Shown here piece after piece: positions 10,301 to 16,619 of a stretch of DNA of 34,593 bases. The first letter of the stretch is position 1; every line of letters begins with the position of its first letter. Where the stretch lies: contig CAJBSZ010000207.1 of assembly GCA_903958395.1 (NCBI GenBank), positions 1 to 34,593 of the forward strand, given 5' to 3'. Both the position numbers and the translations under genes were made by a program. Under the pieces are notes generated by a model. It was not told where the DNA came from. It was given only the letters and a program-made list of their open reading frames with translations, and ran no database searches. This stretch comes from an uncultured bacterium. Its GTDB lineage: Bacteria; Verrucomicrobiota; Kiritimatiellia; CAIKKV01; CAITUY01.

Positions 10301-10419
10301 TTATCCATGCCGGCAAGCGCGATGGATCCCAACGCCAACACCGCCGAGGCCAGAACTATAAACCTGACTCGAAAGACTTTTAATGTAACTGGCATATCCC
10401 GCCTTTTTTGTTTATTCAT
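7342..10419 (-). CDS. HzsA-like beta-propeller protein with two c-type haem motifs
   Basis: This 1025-residue exported protein resembles the hydrazine synthase alpha-subunit-like family found in PVC bacteria outside anammox. After an N-terminal signal segment comes a small beta domain, then a long TolB/WD40-like propeller with repeated blades (for example DPEISFDAKRLLFAWR, DGRVVYTRRDY, NGDIIFSSSR). Near the C-terminus are two haem c sites, CVGCH (about 806-810) and CVACH (about 859-863). The role is probably periplasmic electron transfer or an oxidative step; the reaction is unknown and hydrazine synthesis should not be inferred. An alternative start, MPVTLKVF at 10395, has a better ribosome site (AAGG, six bases upstream) than the ATG at 10419. 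Sample lines of this gene counted by hand run near 50% GC, against roughly 60-70% in neighbouring genes, which may point to a different origin. Confidence 0.82.
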   Translation of the reverse strand: MNKQKRRDMPVTLKVFRVRFIVLASAVLALGSIALAGMDNGWADKMAGSRERFSRTAEHDFFTVPVDEAIIIDNDQSARKEKDGVMLIKEGARARWSFKPKEGGKWHLFMVGDSNWVKASELSLAGQKVGLPELDKLVKIGGEFDLAAETNQLEVTFLRKYRPTSHQKITHIIFSKDKDFDRTLCHTGIKKIDDTLFQNMIQRIWAEHPMECDWFLQDNKVNRGWGKAEGLDARGDFAEYFRKDRDNSLEVKLLESVAKETGDKPQAAYPAGDRQCLEEYLRLCWKRRTARLRQLLDKTDKVVYATHHKMGRIYLATETQECPDGSELRIIDLSPVAKGEAPKDELLFDSQNGIVRDPEISFDAKRLLFAWRKTNKFKATLGCMAPPEGNYKIYEMDLATRQIRPLTTDETYGADFEPCYLPNGDIIFSSSRIVQEVTCGWGDCSNLFIMDKDGNYARRIGFDQTHTAFPHLLDDGRVVYTRRDYNDRGQTYSHALFVMNQDGTKQMEYYGNHTCEPTSFQHTRPIPGTGKAISIAGGYHCPQGGKLCVIDVNKGRQDYKGITFINWDHTKKVTSGDRYGREGEQYAYPVPIDNEHLLVAYDPIGGYRSDEKGRLAPQEENCKNFFPDHYGLYFMGLDGRRELLARHKTLTSIQAVPVMTRKFPITRGNTVDYKKTTGTYYAQNVYYGRSTTGLEPGSIKKMRVVRLFYKPVSIGGADWKPPSEESGPGKKYSSFGRHSLTPVGLGAAGYEAKEIVGEADVHEDGSVFFEAPARVPLYFQLIDKDGHVAQTMRSWTTLMPNENFSCVGCHEDKDSPPLINAPRSIALQNNAQKLHAFAGVSARPFSYAKMVQPIWNKHCVACHAPGKKAATIDLTDAVVLDLPGDKTFDSTRRKFYQSYVTLLKAERNRGGNDKRLGPGTPNEWVNYWTKFLTVELIPPYYAGSCKSELIKMLKNKHGKCELTSDEINTVSAWIDLNVPFVGEYDEMNDWDQRELDYYGRKTAERKRNELIEAKNIQGYIQNGQP

Positions 10420-10469
10420 GCTTATCGCCCAAAACCTTTTTCATTATGCCTTGTCTTGCCACAAGAAAA

Positions 10470-11423
10470 CTAACGCATAAGTTTCCCGATCTCCTTCTCC
10501 GAACCGTCAAGCACAAGCACATGGGTCGGATTGCCAATGAGATTTCCGTTCTCCATCCTCCACAAGACTTTCTTGGTCGCCTTGTCGATGGCGTAGAGCT
10601 TGGTCTTGCTGTCGAACGCCGCTATCACGATCACACCATCCGGCATGATCTGGAAACCAGCCGTGTATTTAAGCCCAAGCTCAGCCGGGGCGTCCGCTGA
10701 TGTGAAGCTCCAGACCACCTTGTTGTCCTTGTCGACCTCGGCAAGGCTAGCGACATGACCGCCGCTTATCATCAAATTCCCGTTGTCAAGCTTGACGGCC
10801 GCATGCACCGACACCCATCTGACTCCTTGGGCGGCCATCTCCTTGGATGACACCGAACGGATGATTTTACCATCGGGGTCCAGTTCGCAGACCTTCCCGT
10901 CGCCCGTGGCCACGATCAGATAGTTGCCGTTCGCCAATTTCCTGATCTGCCTTGAGAAGGTGTGGTGGTCGTTCTTTAGCTCCTTTAACACGATCTGCTT
11001 CGCAATGGTTCCATTCGCGTCAAGCTCAATAAGCCTTGAGGTGCCACACTCGGTAAAGAGAACCCGACCATCGGGGAAGGCTTGGCACGTGTGTATCTGA
11101 GTCTTGCCAACATTTGTGGGACTGGTGTATTCCCAGACGATCGCCTTCTCCCTCGTGACGCGCCTGATACACGAAAATCCTGTCAGGACAATGTCCCCGC
11201 CAGGAAGCATCCATGCGTCTTGGCAAAGGCCGGGCATCTTGTATTCCCATTCGATCGCCCCGTCAGGGGTGATGATGTACGCGGCGCCTTTCGTAAAGCT
11301 GGAGACAAGCATGCGCGGCGGCTTCCCGGAGGCCGCCTCTGTCGAACTGGTGACCAGAAGTATTGCCAGAAGCGAACCGGAAAACTTTCTTACAAGAGCC
11401 GCTGTTCTGCTGTTTTTATTCAT
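10470..11423 (-). CDS. Secreted PQQ-like/NHL-like beta-propeller protein
   Basis: This 317-residue protein starts with a signal peptide (about residues 1-31, ending near TEAASG). The rest is a series of short beta-propeller blades with a repeating pattern of D-x-D/N-G-x-I followed by W: TPDGAIEWEY, EKAIVWEY, ELDANGTIAKQI, ELDPDGKIIRSV, VDKDNKVVWSF, and KATKKVLWRM. Such propellers bind a cofactor, a sugar or a partner protein; no catalytic residues can be assigned. It lies just upstream of the HzsA-like haem protein in transcription order, with a 50-base gap, and both begin MNK. They may act together outside the cytoplasm. The downstream neighbours are sulfatases and glycosidase-like proteins. 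No specific function is recognised. Confidence 0.8.
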   Translation of the reverse strand: MNKNSRTAALVRKFSGSLLAILLVTSSTEAASGKPPRMLVSSFTKGAAYIITPDGAIEWEYKMPGLCQDAWMLPGGDIVLTGFSCIRRVTREKAIVWEYTSPTNVGKTQIHTCQAFPDGRVLFTECGTSRLIELDANGTIAKQIVLKELKNDHHTFSRQIRKLANGNYLIVATGDGKVCELDPDGKIIRSVSSKEMAAQGVRWVSVHAAVKLDNGNLMISGGHVASLAEVDKDNKVVWSFTSADAPAELGLKYTAGFQIMPDGVIVIAAFDSKTKLYAIDKATKKVLWRMENGNLIGNPTHVLVLDGSEKEIGKLMR

Positions 11424-11507
11424 ATCACACTCCGACCCATTCCCTTTGCTCTCTTATCCGCAACGCTGTTTCAACGTTTTGAGATCTTGTTAAACAACTT
11501 CTCAGGA

Positions 11508-14500
11508 TTAGTCATGGTCATGCTTCTTCGGCGTTGCGGCACGAGGATGGCGCACGACTTTGACGTCATTTTGCTGCTTTGCGCCCGGGGTGCTTCGCCC
11601 ATCCGTTATGATTTTCTCGAGCAATGCCTTCATCTCCGTCACTTTTTCCGGCATCGCGGCGGCCAGATTTTTGGTTTCCCCAAGGTCATCGGCGAGATTG
11701 TACAGTTGCACCGGCTGGTCGGATTCGCCACCTTTGGACCAGCCGCCCGAGCCAGGGGCAAGGAGGAGTTTCCAAGAACCATCGCGGATTGCCGGCACTC
11801 CTTGGGCAGAACAATTCACGGCGTTGTTGCGTACCGGCCGGTCATCTCCTTTGAGCAAGGGTAAAAGACTGACGCTGTCCTCGCCGGCGTTGTCAGGCAA
11901 TTTGACGCCGAGAATGTCCGCGATGGTGGCCATGATATCGGACTGTTGCGCGAGTTGACCGCACACCGTGCCCGGCTTCACCACGTCTGGCCAGCGCACA
12001 AGGAAGGGTATGCGGTGTCCGCCTTCCCATGCATCGCCTTTGTATCCGCGCAAAGGACCGCTCGGGAAATGCCCCTTTGCTTGAAGGGGTCCCACATTGC
12101 CTATGTTGGGTGAACAACCGTTATCGGAGGTGAATACAACAAGAGTGCGGTTCGCCTGGCCCGATTTCTCGATGGCGTCAAGCACACGGCCGACCACCGC
12201 GTCTGTCTCCATGACGAAATCCGCATAGGCGGAGGAGAGGCCGCTTTTGCCCTGCCATTCAGGGTTTACCGCCAAAGGGCTGTGAGGCGAGGTGAGGGAA
12301 AGGTAGAGCAGATAGGGTGTGCGGCTTTGAGCGGCTTCGGCGACAAGCTTTGTGGCCCGGTCGGCCAAGGACGGCAGGATCTTCTCCAGTTTCCAATCGG
12401 GCAAGGCGGGACCTTGGTTGTTGCACAATCCGTGATCAAAGAATTTGACAGGGAGGAACTGGGAGGGGATACCGACGGTGCGGTCGTTTTCGATGAAACA
12501 GTAGGGAGGAAAGTTAGGGATATCGACGCCGAAGTAGGTGTCGAAACCGTTAGAGGTGGGGCCACCTGGAATCGCCCTGGAGAAAACGGCTTTCCAGGCG
12601 TTTTGCTGTTCGGGCGTGACGGGTGGCGCGGTTTCGCGGTTGACAGTTTCATTCTCGAGCCATGCGCGGACCACAGGAGTGGCGAAAAACTGCCTTTCCG
12701 CGGGCTCGATAGGCCAGTTCCAGCCTAGATGCCATTTGCCGACGGCGGCTGTGCGGTAGCCTTGCGATTTCGCAAGGTTTGCGATGGTGAACCGATTCGA
12801 GGTGATCAGAGGGGGCGCGAATGTTCCCACAATCCCCCACTGGCACCGGGAACGCCAGTGGTAACGCCCCGTGAGCAGGCTGTAACGGGATGGGGTACAC
12901 AATCCCGAGGAGGAATGCCCGTCGGTGAACCGCATTCCCTCACTTGCCAGCCGGTCGATGTTCGGCGTGGGTATTTTACCACGCTGTGGGTTATAACACC
13001 GCACATCGCCATAGCCAAGGTCGTCGGCAAGAATGACCACCACATTGGGTTTAAGTTTTTTTGTGTAAGCGTTCGGGTTCGTGCCGGGCAGATACCAGGC
13101 GTCCGGTTTCTCCCGCCAAAAGCCTTTTCTTGCCTTTGGCATCCCCTCCTTGCGCAGGCGCTCAAAAGCCGGGTCCTCGGGCAGACCGATCCGCGCAACA
13201 TCGACCTCCTTGATCCCGAGTTTCAAGGCCGGGGATTCAGGCATGAAACGGAAATCAAACTTCTCAGGCGACACGAAAAGGGGATCGGCAACCATGCTGC
13301 CTTGATCAAGCCCTTTGGCCTGCATGGCAACTAGTTTCTGCTCATTGGCCTCCAGCGTTCCCGGATTGGAGCTGAAGAGCAGGTTGTTACGGGAGGGCAC
13401 CTTAAAAACACTGTTCCCACCCCTCAATAGCTCGCGCCGGATACCGAGGCCTTGCGCATTCAAGGCAACCACGATATTCCGCTCAATCCGCGGCGACATT
13501 CCGAGTTCAGTAACCATTTTGGCGTCGAAGGGGAATTGACCGCCTCCCATCCCGACGCAGGATTCCCCATTCGGGCTGTAGGCGATGTTGTTGATCGCGC
13601 TATTGACGTTACGGATCGCAAACCCCAGTTCGCCAATGGCGATGTTCTCTTCGAGCAGGGTATCATACTGGTTTTCATCGCACCGGAAACATTGCCCATA
13701 ACCCACATTGTACGCCAAATTGCGGCGAACAATGTTACCCACACCCGTGGCGGTGAGGTAATAGCAGTTACCGTCTCCCAGGCGCAGCACGCAATCGTGG
13801 ACCTCGTTGTCCTGGATCAGATTGTGCCGTGAATGAATGAACGGCATGACGTCCCAATAGTTCGTGGGCGTCCCGACCTCGTTCCAGCGGATGATGCTCT
13901 GCCACTCGCGCCGGTCCTTCGGCGGCACAAATCCGCCGCTCCAAATCTTCGGCTCCGTGATGGTCGCCGCCCACTCACGACAGCGCGGCCCCGCAATCCC
14001 AATGCCGTCATAAGGCATTTCATGGATCCGGTTGTTGAGGATCTGGTTGTGGCCGCTTTGCATGATCAAGATGCCGAAACCATGCCAGGTCACCTGACCA
14101 CAGCGGGTGATGTAATTGTTGACCACACGGTTGTGATGGTTGACATCCTTGGTGCCGGGGCCATACCCGAACAGCAGGATGCCCGTCAGCCCGATGTCGC
14201 TGAACTTGGAGTTCTGCACCGCGTTCTCCTGGGCATACAAGTCAAAGCGGACGGCGCTCTCGCCCGTGCGCTTGAACTCGCACCCATCCACCACGCAACC
14301 CTGCGCACCACGGAAGCGCAGCAGCGCATTGGCCGCGTCGTAAGTCTCCCAATCGTGCCCGGCAGAACGGCTTTGCGGCGTCCATGTGTAGCGGTCACCT
14401 TCGGTGAAAGTCAGGCCCTTAAAAGTGATATTGCGCACCGGTTCGTCGGCAGGCCCGTCGTGGTCGATTTTACCTTCCACACGCACGAGCTCAGTAAGCG

Positions 14501-15446
14501 CGGGCGCGCAAACGCTCTTCAGCTGCTCCTCGTCCTCCGGCCAAAAATAGACTTTTCGATCCGTCGTGTTAAGGACCCACTCCCCGGGTTCATCCAAAGC
14601 CTCCGGCACGTTTTCAACCCAGACACTCTCCCGAATGCAGAGTGTGCGCTTCTTGATCTCGATCCCTGTCATCTCGTAGGTGGCAGGCACCGTCGTGATC
14701 GCCCGCTTGGCGGTAAGATCCACCGACTTCAACGGCAGATAGTTGGCTATCCACATGGCTCCCGGTATCACATAGATCTCCACATCCTGGAGGTTGGGCC
14801 ACTGCTTGATCGTACCCTCCGGAAAATCGAGAATGTCGTTCTCCGTGTAGCATCTGCGGCCATTCCAGCCCTCTTTGTCCGACCGGCGCGTCGGGGCGAA
14901 TCCCGGGCCACGCGCCCGCGGGAGGCGTTTGTCCCCGGCGTAGAGCGTCTTAAAGGTCCAAACCCCGCCTTTTCCGGGATGCTCGGGCACCTTAGCCACC
15001 CACACTTTGCCTTGGGCCACAGCGGGGAAGCCTTCAGGCAGTGTCTGAGCCTTTTTCCAGCCGGTAATCGGATGGGCCGAACTCAAGACCGGTTTCTCTC
15101 CTGGCGCCGCCTGAAAGACCGTACGCCCCTGCGGCGCTGAATCCGCCATCGAAAAGACCAGCGTTTGGCTAAGCCGGTAAACCCCGCCCTTGAGGGTAAC
15201 CGTAATTTCCGCCCCCGGCGCCTTCTCCCGAAGCGCCCTCCCCGCATCGCGGGCGCGCTCAAGCGTCGCAAAAGGTTTCTCCTCGGTTCCCGGGCTCTTA
15301 TCGCTGCCATCGGGCGAAACCCAAAGCGTTCCGGCCTGCAAATGGCCCCCGCACGCCAGCCCCGTCAACACCATCGCTGCCCGGCGAAGAACCCACCGCT
15401 TCGTTTTGCAGGCAAGCGCCGCATTCTCTATTTTCGGATCAGACAT
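11508..15446 (-). CDS. Secreted right-handed beta-helix protein fused to S1 sulfatase
   Basis: I place the start at 15446 (MSDPKIENAAL), not at 15554 as in the track. The ATG has a GGGAGGTGGGG ribosome site and overlaps the upstream UroD stop as ATGTCTGA. The product is 1312 residues. A signal segment lies at about residues 15-38. Residues of roughly 40-780 are a right-handed parallel beta-helix protein, with the N-terminal signature WVSPDGSDKSPGTEEKPFAT and SAHPITGWKK, paralogous to the 16620-19010 product and similar to what I know of GH141. From about residue 799 a complete S1 sulfatase follows: VVVILADDLGYGD, CTPSRYSLLTG with the formylglycine Cys at 850, GKWHLG, VVFTSDNGC, and YKGDAWEGGHRIP. 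The fusion probably joins glycan recognition or cleavage to desulfation in one exported chain. The frame is open throughout, so it is not an annotation artefact. Confidence 0.88.
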   Translation of the reverse strand: MSDPKIENAALACKTKRWVLRRAAMVLTGLACGGHLQAGTLWVSPDGSDKSPGTEEKPFATLERARDAGRALREKAPGAEITVTLKGGVYRLSQTLVFSMADSAPQGRTVFQAAPGEKPVLSSAHPITGWKKAQTLPEGFPAVAQGKVWVAKVPEHPGKGGVWTFKTLYAGDKRLPRARGPGFAPTRRSDKEGWNGRRCYTENDILDFPEGTIKQWPNLQDVEIYVIPGAMWIANYLPLKSVDLTAKRAITTVPATYEMTGIEIKKRTLCIRESVWVENVPEALDEPGEWVLNTTDRKVYFWPEDEEQLKSVCAPALTELVRVEGKIDHDGPADEPVRNITFKGLTFTEGDRYTWTPQSRSAGHDWETYDAANALLRFRGAQGCVVDGCEFKRTGESAVRFDLYAQENAVQNSKFSDIGLTGILLFGYGPGTKDVNHHNRVVNNYITRCGQVTWHGFGILIMQSGHNQILNNRIHEMPYDGIGIAGPRCREWAATITEPKIWSGGFVPPKDRREWQSIIRWNEVGTPTNYWDVMPFIHSRHNLIQDNEVHDCVLRLGDGNCYYLTATGVGNIVRRNLAYNVGYGQCFRCDENQYDTLLEENIAIGELGFAIRNVNSAINNIAYSPNGESCVGMGGGQFPFDAKMVTELGMSPRIERNIVVALNAQGLGIRRELLRGGNSVFKVPSRNNLLFSSNPGTLEANEQKLVAMQAKGLDQGSMVADPLFVSPEKFDFRFMPESPALKLGIKEVDVARIGLPEDPAFERLRKEGMPKARKGFWREKPDAWYLPGTNPNAYTKKLKPNVVVILADDLGYGDVRCYNPQRGKIPTPNIDRLASEGMRFTDGHSSSGLCTPSRYSLLTGRYHWRSRCQWGIVGTFAPPLITSNRFTIANLAKSQGYRTAAVGKWHLGWNWPIEPAERQFFATPVVRAWLENETVNRETAPPVTPEQQNAWKAVFSRAIPGGPTSNGFDTYFGVDIPNFPPYCFIENDRTVGIPSQFLPVKFFDHGLCNNQGPALPDWKLEKILPSLADRATKLVAEAAQSRTPYLLYLSLTSPHSPLAVNPEWQGKSGLSSAYADFVMETDAVVGRVLDAIEKSGQANRTLVVFTSDNGCSPNIGNVGPLQAKGHFPSGPLRGYKGDAWEGGHRIPFLVRWPDVVKPGTVCGQLAQQSDIMATIADILGVKLPDNAGEDSVSLLPLLKGDDRPVRNNAVNCSAQGVPAIRDGSWKLLLAPGSGGWSKGGESDQPVQLYNLADDLGETKNLAAAMPEKVTEMKALLEKIITDGRSTPGAKQQNDVKVVRHPRAATPKKHDHD
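13140..15370. repeat. Beta-helix coding segment paralogous to 16690-18950
   Basis: The beta-helix halves of the 11508-15446 and 16620-19010 genes are diverged copies in the same orientation. The proteins share long near-identical strings such as AITTVPATY, NITFKGLTF versus NLSFKGLTF, and GYGPGTKD, and the DNA is clearly alignable. The UroD-like gene lies between the copies. The shared region ends at FERLRKEG, where one copy stops soon after and the other continues into the sulfatase. Confidence 0.85.
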
Positions 15447-16563
15447 AACGCCCCACCTCCCATGCCGTGTCAAAGGCTGCAAGGATATTCCTCGCCGGAA
15501 CATCGGCCTGAATGTTGTGCCCAGGCGAAAACACATATCCGCCTCCGGGTGCAAGGGCGCGTATTTTCAGGCTCACTTCGTCGCGGACCTCTTCGGGCGT
15601 TCCGTTCGGAAGAACGGACTGATTTCGCAGGTTGGAATAGAAGGCCAACCTCTTTCCGAAAAGCCGTTTAAGCTCATCAGGATCGCCCATGCCCTCCGCA
15701 TCACCCTGCAACGGGTGCACGACATCAAATCCAGCATCGGCAAGGTCATCAAGCGCCCAAGCCACGGAACCGCACGCATGAATCGCGATTTTCACCTTCG
15801 CGCGGCTTTTCACGAAAGCGCAAAACTGTCGGTAACGGGGAAGAAATATCCGCCGAAACAACGAGGGGTTGATGATCGGCCCCTGTTGCGTCCCCCAGTC
15901 ATCCCCCATCCAAATCATCTCAACCCTTTCCCCCACGGCCTCCAAGTAGGGGCCGAAAAAACCGATCCAGTACTCGAGCATCCGATCGACTAACGTCTCC
16001 ACGACGATCGGGTCAGCCGCCAGCAATTCCATGTATTCCTGGAACCCGACCAGTTCCGAGGTTAGATAGAAAAGCGAAGCGGGAGTCCCTGCGATGAGCG
16101 CGTAATCCGTGTTCTTGAACAACGACTCGGCTTTTTCGCTCAGTCCGGCGAAACGCCCCGGGTCTCGAGGGTCAGGAAACCGATAACGCCTGGCCGCACC
16201 CAAATCGCAACCTGCCAGAGGATGCCGGAAGGACTCATCATAGTGGCCGCAAGGCATGCGCCACACCCCCCATTCATCTGCCCAAGAACCATCCGGCATC
16301 CGCTCCAACCTAAACCCGTGCGCGGGGTTGGAAAACAGATATCGCGTGTCCGCATGAAGTCTAAGCAGAATGGCCTCTTTGACCTCCACGAGGTGTTGCA
16401 TCGGATCGTAAGTTTTTATCGTGTCATTCTCGCCCAGTTCTGCAAGCAGATTGCGATAGGCGACTTCATGAATCCCGTTGTGGCAATCCTGCCCGACATC
16501 GATTGGAATGCGGTCGGGTTGTTCGTGTGAGATGGCTTTGCGAAAACGTTCCCGCGATGTCAT
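15439..16563 (-). CDS. Uroporphyrinogen decarboxylase-like (MtaA/CmuA-type) protein
   Basis: This 374-residue cytoplasmic protein belongs to the UroD/methylcobamide methyltransferase superfamily. Family marks are MTSRERFRKAISHEQPDRIPID at the N-terminus, VKIAIHACGSVAWALDDL in the barrel, and GGGYVFSPGHNIQADVP near the C-terminus. The HAC pair matches the first two zinc ligands of MtaA-type methyltransferases, and a His (SPGHN) stands where a Cys is usual in the third position. True haem-pathway UroD is unlikely, because the protein sits inside a glycan operon and a second homologue is present. I infer a corrinoid- or thiol-dependent methyl transfer, or an unknown lyase role on a sugar-derived product. 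An AAGGAG site lies nine bases before the ATG. The gene is coupled by an eight-base overlap to the beta-helix/sulfatase gene. Confidence 0.85.
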   Translation of the reverse strand: MTSRERFRKAISHEQPDRIPIDVGQDCHNGIHEVAYRNLLAELGENDTIKTYDPMQHLVEVKEAILLRLHADTRYLFSNPAHGFRLERMPDGSWADEWGVWRMPCGHYDESFRHPLAGCDLGAARRYRFPDPRDPGRFAGLSEKAESLFKNTDYALIAGTPASLFYLTSELVGFQEYMELLAADPIVVETLVDRMLEYWIGFFGPYLEAVGERVEMIWMGDDWGTQQGPIINPSLFRRIFLPRYRQFCAFVKSRAKVKIAIHACGSVAWALDDLADAGFDVVHPLQGDAEGMGDPDELKRLFGKRLAFYSNLRNQSVLPNGTPEEVRDEVSLKIRALAPGGGYVFSPGHNIQADVPARNILAAFDTAWEVGRYV

Positions 16564-16619
16564 TGCTGCATGCTCCTTGTTGCTTTTGGGTTATTCTCAA
16601 TTGCCACATTGCCTCGCCA

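Noticed and set aside
7342-10419. Hydrazine synthase and anammox metabolism
   Set aside because: The protein is only HzsA-like. No HzsB/HzsC or other anammox genes are present, and the neighbours are glycan enzymes.
11424-11507. Terminator between the beta-helix/sulfatase and beta-propeller genes
   Set aside because: TGAGA-TTGTT-AACAA-TCTCA can fold, but the loop is too tight, the stem has an internal mismatch, and no T run follows.
13833-15140. 435-aa plus-strand ORF
   Set aside because: Shadow of the beta-helix part of the fusion gene; no domain and no ribosome site.
15439-16563. Haem-pathway HemE
   Set aside because: Two divergent homologues sit in a glycan locus without other haem genes, and the HxC motif points to the methyltransferase branch of the superfamily.
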